This document shows, piece by piece, positions 1 through 5,633 of a stretch of DNA of 7,835 nucleotides. The DNA is taken from assembly GCA_025464915.1 (NCBI GenBank), contig JAODNF010000190.1, forward strand, positions 1 through 7,835. The letters run 5' to 3'. The DNA comes from Frankiales bacterium. Its GTDB lineage: Bacteria > Actinomycetota > Actinomycetes > Mycobacteriales > SCTD01. The notes under the pieces were generated by a model, which did no database searches, was not told the DNA's origin, and saw nothing but the letters and a program-made list of their open reading frames with translations. The position numbers and the translations under genes are program-made. The first letter of the stretch is position 1. The number at the start of each line of letters is the position of its first letter.

Positions 1-1126
1 CCTGCAGCTCGGCCGCGGCGGCAGCCGCCGCATCGGGCTCACCCGCGGCGAGCGCGACGACCACAGCGCTCGGCAGGACCGCGGCCCGGACGAGCTGAGC
101 GGCCTGCGGCATCTCGGCCAGGACATCATCGATCGATATCCACGATGCGGCAGGATCCCCGCGCTCCAACACCAGCAGGGCCCGGCTCACGCGGGCCTCA
201 GGGACGAACTCGGCCTGCTGGAGCAGCTTGTCGGCCTCCTGCTGGCGACCCTGGCGGCGCCGGAGCTCGCCCAGCTGCGCCACGGCACTGAGCCGGGTGT
301 CCCGCCTCGAGCTCACGAGTCGCTCGATGGCTGCGGACAGGTCCCGCTCGGCCTCGACCCAGTCTCCCCGCAGGATGCAGAGCTCGGCATACCGGACCCG
401 GCACACGTTGAGCAGCGGCAGCAGGCCCTGACGCTCGCTCACAGCCGCCATCCGGCGGCACCACTCGGCAGCCCGTTCCACGTCCTGCGCCTGGACGCAT
501 GCGGCGATGAGCCAGCAGCAGATCTTCCCCATCCACATCGGGTCGCGGACGTCACCCGCGGTCGCGGCCACCACGGCCGCATCGAGCAGTTCCATGCCTG
601 CCGCCACGTCGCCGCTGTCGACCAGCGCGAGACCGGCGAAGGCCAGCCCGGCCTGCTCGAGGTCCGGGTCACGGTGGCGTCGTCCGATGGCGGCCGCCTG
701 GCGGGCGGCCTCCAGGGACCCGGCCGGGTCACGGCCGGAGGCGTGCGTGAGCTCGGCCTCCCGTACGGCGAGCCAGCCGTGCTCGCGCTTCTCCGGCTCC
801 CCCTCCAGCAGCCCACGGGCTTGCCCTAGCCAGCCCTGAGCCACCGAGGCGCCCTGCCCGAACAACTGTGAGTCCCAAGCGAGGGAGGTCGCTGCCCGAG
901 CCGCGGAGAGCGCGTCACCAGCATCCCGATAGCTCCGGTACGCCGCCTCCCGCGCCTCCAGGCACAGCATGCCGTCATCGAGCCACCACGCGCACTGCGC
1001 CAGCCCCTCCAGAGCAGCCGGATCGCCGGACTCCGTTGCCACGACCCGGAAGGCGCTGGCCGCATCCGCCCAACGGAACTCGCGCTCCGCCGCGCGGGCC
1101 GCGGCCAGCGACGCCCCTTCCGTCAT
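1..1126 (-). CDS. TPR-repeat protein, probable N-terminal part of a LuxR-type transcriptional regulator (partial)
   Basis: An uninterrupted minus-strand frame runs from an ATG at 1126 to the left edge, giving 375 residues with no stop. It opens MTEGASLAAARAAEREFRWA and is almost wholly alpha-helical, rich in Ala, Leu, Glu and Arg. Repeated helix pairs of TPR type are visible, for example around AALEGLAQCAWWLDDG, LEQAGLAFAGLALVDSGDVA and LRRRQGRQQEADKLLQQA. This layout is known from actinobacterial regulators in which a long TPR region precedes a C-terminal LuxR helix-turn-helix. That DNA-binding part would lie beyond base 1, so the regulator call is an inference from the N-terminal half. The start is preceded by only a weak GGGG, and a GTG lies one codon upstream at 1129. 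It follows the tautomerase gene by 49 bp on the same strand, so the two may be co-transcribed. It could instead be a TPR protein with no DNA-binding domain. Confidence 0.72.
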   Translation of the reverse strand, partial: MTEGASLAAARAAEREFRWADAASAFRVVATESGDPAALEGLAQCAWWLDDGMLCLEAREAAYRSYRDAGDALSAARAATSLAWDSQLFGQGASVAQGWLGQARGLLEGEPEKREHGWLAVREAELTHASGRDPAGSLEAARQAAAIGRRHRDPDLEQAGLAFAGLALVDSGDVAAGMELLDAAVVAATAGDVRDPMWMGKICCWLIAACVQAQDVERAAEWCRRMAAVSERQGLLPLLNVCRVRYAELCILRGDWVEAERDLSAAIERLVSSRRDTRLSAVAQLGELRRRQGRQQEADKLLQQAEFVPEARVSRALLVLERGDPAASWISIDDVLAEMPQAAQLVRAAVLPSAVVVALAAGEPDAAAAAAAELQ

Positions 1127-1153
1127 CACCCCAGCGTGCTGTGGCGGGAGGCA

Positions 1154-1176
1154 ACCCGCAAGAGCCGCTGGCGGGT
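1154..1176 (-). repeat. Small inverted repeat in the gap between the tautomerase and TPR-regulator genes
   Basis: Perfect 6-bp arms (1154-1159 and 1171-1176) enclose an 11-base loop. The structure starts at the last base of the tautomerase stop codon and sits in the 49-bp gap before the TPR gene. It could slow transcription between the two genes, but the arms are short and there is no T-run, so it may mean nothing. Confidence 0.25.
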
Positions 1177-1400
1177 CAGACCCCGGCGCCGGCCGCGAGC
1201 GCCTTGACGTCTGCCGTCGTGAGCGGATTACCAGCGATACCCCAATCGCCGCTCGCGACCTCCTCCACGACGCACCAAGTGACCGGGCGCATGTTCTCGC
1301 CCTCGATCTCGACCATGGCGTCGGTGAGCTTGCGGATGATCTCCTGCTTCTGGCCGGGGGTGAACACGTCCTTGATCAGCTTGACCTGAATGAGCGGCAT
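1176..1400 (-). CDS. 4-oxalocrotonate tautomerase-like protein, 74 aa
   Basis: This small cytosolic protein belongs to the tautomerase superfamily, whose members use an N-terminal proline, exposed after Met removal, as catalytic base in keto-enol tautomerisation. The product begins MPLIQVKLIKDVFTPGQ, so the Pro is in place, and the 74-residue length is close to the usual 60-75. The start at 1400 is chosen over longer in-frame starts because it puts Pro at position 2 and has an AGGAGA ribosome site 5 bases upstream. Aligned by eye to the classical enzyme, Arg11 and Arg39, which bind the dicarboxylate substrate, appear replaced (Phe and Trp), while GDWGIAG near residues 51-57 matches the aromatic GHFGIGG region. 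The physiological substrate is therefore unlikely to be 4-oxalocrotonate and cannot be read from the sequence. The gene lies 49 bp upstream of the TPR regulator. Confidence 0.88.
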   Translation of the reverse strand: MPLIQVKLIKDVFTPGQKQEIIRKLTDAMVEIEGENMRPVTWCVVEEVASGDWGIAGNPLTTADVKALAAGAGV

Positions 1401-1405
1401 CGTCG

Positions 1406-1411
1406 TCTCCT
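1406..1411 (-). promoter_or_regulatory. Ribosome binding site of the tautomerase gene
   Basis: AGGAGA on the minus strand, 5 bases before the ATG at 1400. It fixes the start that exposes the catalytic proline. Confidence 0.8.
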
Positions 1412-1503
1412 GGTTCGGGCCGCGCGATCGGCGGCCGTCCATGTACAGCGTCGAGCGGTGAGGGTCATCCTCGCTTCGCCGGATCCGGCCATGCGGCGCA
1501 GCA

Positions 1504-1531
1504 CGGCGATGGCCCGAACAGGCCATCGCCG
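1504..1531 (-). terminator. Strong 11-bp hairpin, possible terminator without T-run
   Basis: Perfect 11-bp arms (1504-1514 and 1521-1531; left arm CGGCGATGGCC) enclose a 6-base loop. It lies in the gap after the penicillin-binding protein gene and before the tautomerase gene. Actinobacterial terminators often lack a T-run, so this could end the upstream transcript. It is about 100 bases before the tautomerase start, so it could equally be a leader structure or a protein-binding site. Confidence 0.45.
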
Positions 1532-1633
1532 CGCTCGGCCAGGCCCTGTCGACATGGCAAAGCTTGCCGCCACCGTGCCCCTCGCAGCCAGCGCACGATC
1601 CAAGGAGACCGGCAGAGCGGATGAGCAGCGAAG

Positions 1634-1680
1634 GGCCTAGGCCGCCCTACGACGTCGTGGGCTCTGACGACGTCACGTCG
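1634..1680. repeat. Cluster of short palindromes
   Basis: Three inverted repeats lie in 47 bases: the perfect palindrome GGCCTAGGCC (1634-1643); 8-bp arms GACGTCGT/ACGACGTC (1651-1658 and 1667-1674) with an 8-base loop; and CGACGT-C-ACGTCG (1668-1680), which shares bases with the second. The core GACGTC thus occurs twice and is followed at once by ACGTCG. Mutually exclusive hairpins, or a binding site for a dimeric protein, are both possible. Confidence 0.35.
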
Positions 1681-1829
1681 AGGCTGAGCCCTGCCGCCAG
1701 ACTCACCGCGCCAGGCGGCGTTCAAGGCGAGCGCCGCTACACACCTTGCGGCACACCTCGATGAGAGAGTCTGGTGGCGCCTGGCGAGTCTGGGCCGGCA
1801 GGCAGGACGAACCGCTCGCCATCGACCGA

Positions 1830-1853
1830 GACCGCGTGCGGCCACGGGCGGTC
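1830..1853 (-). terminator. Possible terminator of the penicillin-binding protein gene
   Basis: Starting 13 bases after the stop codon, the minus strand can fold into a 9-bp stem (GACCG with CGGTC, then CGTG with CACG) with a 2-base bulge and a 4-base GCCG loop. No T-run follows. The position just after the gene is what supports a terminator role. Confidence 0.4.
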
Positions 1854-1866
1854 GCCAAAACGAAGT

Positions 1867-3444
1867 TCAGGTTGCTCGGAGGAAGGCGGCAGCGATCGGG
1901 GCGGCGGTGCGACCGCCGCTCTGGCCGGTCTCGACGTAGACGCAGAAGGCGAGGGGTCCGCGGTAGCCGATGAACCAGGCGTGCGACTTCAGTGGCAGCG
2001 TGGTGCCGTACTGGGCGGTGCCTGTCTTGCCGCGGGTCCCGGCGGGGAGGCCGGCGGTGGCGGCGGTGCCGTAGGTGACCACGTCGCTCATCATCTGCCG
2101 CAGCGCGGGCAGCGGCCTGGCGGGGAGCGCGACGGTGTCGGCCGCTACCGGGGTGGTCGCGTCGAAGTGAGGCCGCTGCCACTGGCCGGAGGCGACGGCA
2201 GCCGCGACGGAAGCCATGAGCAGCGGTGAGGCCTCGACGCGACCCTGTCCGATCACGTCGGCGTATGCCTCGGACGTCCCAGCGGGAGGCGGCACCGTGC
2301 CGCCCTCAGCGCCCGTGCTGAGAAGTGGCTCCCGCTCGAAGCCGAAGGTCGGTGCCAGTGCCCGGAGGGTGCCTTTGGGGAAGGTGTCGGCGACGTTGAG
2401 GAAGGCGGTGTTGCACGAGCGGGCGAAGGCTTGAGCGAAGGTCATGGCCGTTGGCAGCGACTCGTCGTTGGTGAAGGTCTTCCCGCCCTTGGTGAGCTGC
2501 GCCGGGCACTGGACGGGGCTGGAGGGTGTGTAGCCGTGCTGGAGGGCGGCGAGGGCGACCAGGACCTTGAAGGTCGAGCCAGGGGCTTCGGAGCGGAACG
2601 CAGCAGGCAGACCGGCGACGGGCCGGTCGGCAACGGCGCGGATCTCGCCGGTGCTGCTGTCGAGCACCACGAGCGCGGCGCGGCCCGGGACGTTCCTGAG
2701 CGCGTTCTCCGCTGCGGCTTGCAGGTGCAGGTCCAAGGTGGTGCGGACCGGGTGGGGCCTGGTGGGCGGGAACGTCTTGACGACGCGGACGACCTGGCCG
2801 CTGCCCCGCTCGACCACCTGGACGATGCCCCCGGACGTGCCGGTGAGCCGCGCGTCGTAGAGGCGCTCGAGTCCCGTCTGGGGAGAGTTGGCGCGGCCCA
2901 GGACGTTCGCCGCCAAGTCAGCGCTGGCCGTGCGGATCACCAGTCCACGCCGGTCCTCGATGTCGCCGCGGGTGACGACGGGCGTCGAACGGCTCAGGAC
3001 CTGCCCGTTCCGCAGCCCAGGGAAGACGGTGCCGGAGGTGAACGCGACCCGCTCGCCCCGGCTGGTCTTCGTCAGGTGCAGCTCGCCGTCCCACTCCAGG
3101 GGCCCGAGCCCTTGCAGCTGCGCGATGACGTGGAAGGACAGGCGCTTGCCGTCGCTGCTCACCGCCCGCTCGCTCACGTGCAGGCTGGTGCTCTTGAGCC
3201 GGGTGGCCAGGTTCTGGTACGACGAACCGGCGTCCGGGTCGTCAGCGGTGAGAGCCCCCATGTCGGCATACCGGGCGGCGTTCCAGGCGGCGAGGTACGC
3301 GCGGCCGGTCGCCAACGCCTCTCTGCGATCGCGCTCGCGCACAGTGGAGAGGTGGTGCTCGACGGCCCACACTCCCGCGCCGGCGAGCACGGCGAGAACA
3401 GTCAAGGTGATGAGCCACTTGCGCACCGGCCCATCCAAGGTCAC
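1867..3444 (-). CDS. Class B penicillin-binding protein (peptidoglycan DD-transpeptidase) with NTF2-like N-terminal domain
   Basis: This membrane-anchored enzyme would cross-link peptidoglycan stem peptides on the outer face of the membrane. The product has 525 residues. A signal-anchor helix spans about 9-28 and has no lipobox Cys, so it is not a lipoprotein. Residues about 40-145 look like the NTF2-like MecA_N domain. RGDIEDRRG at 159-167 is the class B dimerisation motif RGxIxDRxG. The transpeptidase domain has all three active-site motifs: SxxK as S290-T-F-K293 (nucleophile Ser290), SxN as S343-C-N345, and KTGT at 473-476. This architecture is that of MecA-like class B PBPs and mycobacterial relatives. 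There is no SEDS partner beside it, so a link to septation or elongation cannot be claimed. The GTG start at 3444 has a GAGGG site 4 bases upstream. The gene is last of three same-strand genes, 144 bp after the MBL hydrolase. Confidence 0.93.
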   Translation of the reverse strand: MTLDGPVRKWLITLTVLAVLAGAGVWAVEHHLSTVRERDRREALATGRAYLAAWNAARYADMGALTADDPDAGSSYQNLATRLKSTSLHVSERAVSSDGKRLSFHVIAQLQGLGPLEWDGELHLTKTSRGERVAFTSGTVFPGLRNGQVLSRSTPVVTRGDIEDRRGLVIRTASADLAANVLGRANSPQTGLERLYDARLTGTSGGIVQVVERGSGQVVRVVKTFPPTRPHPVRTTLDLHLQAAAENALRNVPGRAALVVLDSSTGEIRAVADRPVAGLPAAFRSEAPGSTFKVLVALAALQHGYTPSSPVQCPAQLTKGGKTFTNDESLPTAMTFAQAFARSCNTAFLNVADTFPKGTLRALAPTFGFEREPLLSTGAEGGTVPPPAGTSEAYADVIGQGRVEASPLLMASVAAAVASGQWQRPHFDATTPVAADTVALPARPLPALRQMMSDVVTYGTAATAGLPAGTRGKTGTAQYGTTLPLKSHAWFIGYRGPLAFCVYVETGQSGGRTAAPIAAAFLRAT

Positions 3445-3448
3445 AGCA

Positions 3449-3453
3449 CCCTC
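3449..3453 (-). promoter_or_regulatory. Ribosome binding site of the penicillin-binding protein gene
   Basis: GAGGG on the minus strand, 4 bases before the GTG at 3444. It supports a GTG start rather than a GTG inside the gene. Confidence 0.6.
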
Positions 3454-3528
3454 GTGCCGCTACCCAGGTACGACCTCTGCGCGCGCCCGCAAGGGATTGT
3501 GCTTGCAGCCGGCGGCCAGTCTCGTGCA

Positions 3529-3565
3529 CCAGGGCGGTCCCCGCGATACGCGTTCGGCTCCCTGG
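3529..3565 (-). repeat. Nested inverted repeats in the gap between the MBL and PBP genes
   Basis: Outer arms CCAGGG/CCCTGG (3529-3534 and 3560-3565) enclose an inner CGCG-ATA-CGCG (3542-3552). It begins about 23 bases after the MBL stop codon. It could be a partial terminator or attenuator ahead of the PBP gene, which would make the PBP independently expressed. The arms are short and the loop between them is long, so this is weak. Confidence 0.25.
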
Positions 3566-3588
3566 GGCGAAGCCTCAGTGCGAGGTGG

Positions 3589-4398
3589 TCACGAGCCGCC
3601 GGTGAGCTGTCGCCGCTGGTTCTCGTGCACGCCGGCGACCCACTCCCAGCCGGCCTCGGCAGCCTCGACCCGCGGGTCGCTCGGGTCCCGGTCGGCGCGC
3701 AGGGCCTGCACGTAGGCGCGGTCCCGGTCGATCCGGGACCGCACGTCGTCAGCTCCGCCGACCGCTCCGTGCCCGGGGATGAGGACCGCGACGTCCCGCG
3801 CCACGTTCTCGAGCAGCTGCAGGCCGGCGAGGTAGTCGTCGAGCGGTTCTGGCGCGCCCATCAGGTTGAGCATCGGGACCAGGACGTCGGACAGCATGTC
3901 GCCGGCGACGAGCACGCCGACGTCGTCGATGAGCAGGGCCGCGTGGCCGGGTGCGTGGCCCTGGTGCTCGACGATGCGGATGGTGGGACCGTCCCAGGGG
4001 ATCTCGGTCGCGTCGGCGGGCAGGCCAGTGACGAGGCCGAGCAGGTCGAGCGGGATCCGGTCGGCGAACTCCGGCGGGAGCATCGTGGCGACCCGCGCCC
4101 TGGCGCCGTCGTCGGACAGGCGGGCTCGCACCGTGCCCTCACCGACCGCGGTGATGTGTCGGGGGGCGTCGCCGAGCTCGCGGTGCCAGAGCAGGTGATC
4201 CCAGTGCGGGTGGGTCGAGAAGCCGGCCGCCACGGGCTGGCCGAGCTCACGGATGTCGGAAGCAAGGCAGGTCAGCTCCCCCTCCAGCACGCCCGGGTCG
4301 ATCACCAGCACCCCGTCGGCTCCCTGCACCACGACCGCGTTGCTCCGGCAGAACTCGCTCGTGTGGACCAGCACTCCTCGCGCGACCTGCGTCAGCAC
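3589..4398 (-). CDS. MBL-fold metallo-hydrolase, 269 aa
   Basis: This is a metal-dependent hydrolase of the metallo-beta-lactamase fold, probably cytosolic since no signal peptide is visible. The metal-binding set is complete: HxHxDH as H63-P-H65-W-D67-H68, then H152 in GHAPGH, D167 in AGD, and H210 in PGH. The opening strands (AVVVQGADGVLVIDPG) are typical of the family. Fold members include glyoxalase II, lactonases, sulfur dioxygenases and beta-lactamases, and nothing here singles out a substrate. The absence of a secretion signal argues against a periplasmic or secreted beta-lactamase. The GTG start at 4398 has an AGAGGGG site 5 bases upstream. It lies 43 bp after the PAP2 gene and 144 bp before the PBP gene, all on one strand, so co-transcription with PAP2 is likely. 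Confidence 0.9.
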   Translation of the reverse strand: MLTQVARGVLVHTSEFCRSNAVVVQGADGVLVIDPGVLEGELTCLASDIRELGQPVAAGFSTHPHWDHLLWHRELGDAPRHITAVGEGTVRARLSDDGARARVATMLPPEFADRIPLDLLGLVTGLPADATEIPWDGPTIRIVEHQGHAPGHAALLIDDVGVLVAGDMLSDVLVPMLNLMGAPEPLDDYLAGLQLLENVARDVAVLIPGHGAVGGADDVRSRIDRDRAYVQALRADRDPSDPRVEAAEAGWEWVAGVHENQRRQLTGGS

Positions 4399-4403
4399 GG
4401 TGA

Positions 4404-4410
4404 CCCCTCT
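4404..4410 (-). promoter_or_regulatory. Ribosome binding site of the MBL hydrolase gene
   Basis: AGAGGGG on the minus strand, 5 bases before the GTG at 4398. It confirms that start and lies within the 43-bp gap after the PAP2 gene. Confidence 0.65.
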
Positions 4411-4441
4411 CGTGGCTTCGGCTCGAGAAGGTACGACGGAG

Positions 4442-4954
4442 CTACGACGAACCCGGGCTTGCCCGCTCCCATCGCCGGACGAAGGCCCAGCAGATCGTGA
4501 CCCACGCCGCCCCCAGCGCGTAGCCGGCGAGCACGTCCGACGGGTAGTGCACGCCGAGAGCGACGCGCGAGAAGCCGATGGCGGAGATCAGCACAGCAGC
4601 GCCGGCCACGAGGGCGAGCCGTGCCCCACGCCCTGCGTGCGGCCAGAGCAGGAGCAGGACGACCACCGTGGTGAGCGGGAGGTAGACGGCCGCCGAGCCC
4701 ACGAAGGAGATCGCCCCCATGACCTGCACCCAGGCCTGGCGGTGGAGGGCGAACTGGTGCAGGCCGTCCACTGCGGCAACGTCAGGCTCCGCCACGATCG
4801 CGACGTCCGAGGTGACGGCTGCAGCCACCGCGCGGAAGACCCCGAGGCTCCCGAGCGTGACGGCGACGGGGGCAGGGAGCACAGGGCGAAGTCTGCCCGG
4901 CCGAGTTGTGACGAGCCTGAGAGCCGCTCGGTAGCGGCCCACTCCGTCGCGCAT
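4442..4954 (-). CDS. PAP2-family membrane protein lacking two catalytic motifs (internally shortened)
   Basis: From the ATG at 4954 the product has 170 residues. Only the third PAP2 motif is present: SRx5HxxxD as S129-R130, H136, D140, followed by the usual DVLAGYALG helix. The first motif (KxxxxxxRP) and the second (PSGH) should lie between the helix ending at about W104 and the helix starting at about 111, but only a few residues (PHAGRG) stand there. Family members are usually some 50-70 residues longer, so about 60 residues seem to have been lost in frame. Without these phosphate-binding residues and the general-acid His, phosphatase activity is unlikely. The frame is otherwise intact and G/C-biased, so it may still be translated. 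A second start lies at 4966, overlapping the opposite gene's ATG, and a longer one at 5017 would intrude 18 codons into that gene. First of three same-strand genes with the MBL and PBP. Confidence 0.75.
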   Translation of the reverse strand: MRDGVGRYRAALRLVTTRPGRLRPVLPAPVAVTLGSLGVFRAVAAAVTSDVAIVAEPDVAAVDGLHQFALHRQAWVQVMGAISFVGSAAVYLPLTTVVVLLLLWPHAGRGARLALVAGAAVLISAIGFSRVALGVHYPSDVLAGYALGAAWVTICWAFVRRWERASPGSS

Positions 4955-4964
4955 GCTGTGACCC

Positions 4965-5633
4965 ATGGGGTTCCGGGCGATCAACGACTTCGCGAAGCAC
5001 ACGCAGTGGCTGCACACCCCGGCGAAGCTCTTCGCGAACTACGGCGTCGTCGTCTTCGCGCTGCTGCTCGTGCTGGGGCTGGTGCTCAACCGTTCCGTCG
5101 ACCTGCGAGCTGTGTCCCGCAGCGCGCTGGCCGGCGTCGGCGTGCTGGTCGCGGTAGCCATCAACCAGCCCATCGTGCACGCGGTGGGCGAGCCCCGACC
5201 GTTCACCAAGTGGCCTGACGCGCTCGTCCTGGTCCACCGCAGCGCGGACGCGAGCTTCCCGTCCGACCACTCCGTGATGGCCGGCGCGACCGCCGTCGGC
5301 CTGCTGCTGTCCCGGCGGCGCCTCGGCTGGGCCTGCGTGCCGCTGGCCCTGCTGATGGCGGCGGACCGGATCTACGTCGGCGCCCACTACCCGTTGGACG
5401 TCATCGCCGGTCTCGCTGTCGGCGGCATCGTGGCGGCGGGCATCCAGGCGCTTGCCCCGCTGGTCGCGCACCTGCTGCACCGGGTCCGTCTCCTACCTGG
5501 TGGGTCGCTCCTGCTGGCCGGCAGTGCGCAGCCCGTCCTCCAGGTTCGCCCCAGGGACGGGCATGCGCTCGCGCAGGACGGGCCGGACACTGACGGTCGG
5601 CCCGAGCTCCCGGAGCGACCTGACCGGGTGTGA
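4965..5633 (+). CDS. PAP2-family phosphatase, probably acting on undecaprenyl diphosphate or a related lipid phosphate
   Basis: The 222-residue membrane protein has the three PAP2 motifs in order: NQPIVHAVGEPRP (residues 67-79, phosphate-binding R78), PSDH (99-102, His102) and Rx5HxxxD (R135, H141, D145). About five transmembrane helices are visible, at roughly 25-41, 53-70, 103-116, 121-134 and 146-170. The PSDH variant and N...RP spacing resemble BcrC/YbjG-like undecaprenyl pyrophosphatases, which recycle the peptidoglycan lipid carrier, but the exact substrate is inferred. Residues from about 172 form a hydrophilic tail without known similarity. The ATG at 4965 is the first possible start, since an in-frame TGA lies two codons upstream. 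No clear ribosome site precedes it, so it may be weakly initiated or leaderless. Its start overlaps or nearly touches that of the opposite PAP2 gene, and its stop abuts that of the COG4705-type gene. Confidence 0.88.
   Translation: MGFRAINDFAKHTQWLHTPAKLFANYGVVVFALLLVLGLVLNRSVDLRAVSRSALAGVGVLVAVAINQPIVHAVGEPRPFTKWPDALVLVHRSADASFPSDHSVMAGATAVGLLLSRRRLGWACVPLALLMAADRIYVGAHYPLDVIAGLAVGGIVAAGIQALAPLVAHLLHRVRLLPGGSLLLAGSAQPVLQVRPRDGHALAQDGPDTDGRPELPERPDRV

Larger units (their letters stand above)
1401..1866. other. 466-bp intergenic region without a convincing gene
   Basis: This gap lies between the stop of the penicillin-binding protein gene and the start of the tautomerase gene, both on the minus strand. 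Open frames through it are short, Arg/Pro-rich and resemble no family I know, and codon third positions are less G/C-biased than in the flanking genes. It holds two hairpins placed as possible terminators (1504-1531, 1830-1853), a palindrome-rich stretch (1634-1680) and presumably the tautomerase promoter. A weak promoter match is ATGACC at 1468-1463, 17 bases, then TACATG at 1445-1440, about 40 bases before the ATG. I would not rely on it. Confidence 0.6.

Noticed and set aside
439..816. A 125-codon minus-strand frame, and its relatives at 198-536 and 507-839, in the left region
   Set aside because: These are other-frame shadows of the open TPR-protein frame that runs from 1126 to base 1. 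Their products are Arg/Ser/Pro-rich with no fold.
1621..1764. A possible 47-residue plus-strand gene (MSSEGPRPPYDVVGSDDV...) in the intergenic region
   Set aside because: AAGGAG lies 13 bases upstream, which is too far for normal initiation. Only about 72% of codons end in G/C (34 of 47), below the neighbouring genes, and the product has no recognisable features. It also crosses the palindrome cluster.
3488..3507. Inverted repeat GCAAG...CTTGC upstream of the PBP gene
   Set aside because: Five-base arms with an 8-base loop are common by chance in this DNA.
3589..4398. Reading the MBL-fold gene beside the PBP gene as a beta-lactamase resistance pair
   Set aside because: The MBL motifs are general to a large fold family, no secretion signal is seen, and no class B beta-lactamase signature beyond HxHxDH could be identified.
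2431..4500. A 689-codon open frame on the plus strand across the PBP and MBL genes
   Set aside because: It is antisense to two genes with complete catalytic motifs, has low-complexity Gly/Arg/Val-rich translation without a recognisable domain, and has no good ribosome site. Long antisense frames are expected in GC-rich DNA.
4253..5218. A 321-codon open frame on the plus strand
   Set aside because: It is antisense to the MBL and short PAP2 genes and out of frame with the intact PAP2, whose motifs are unmistakable.
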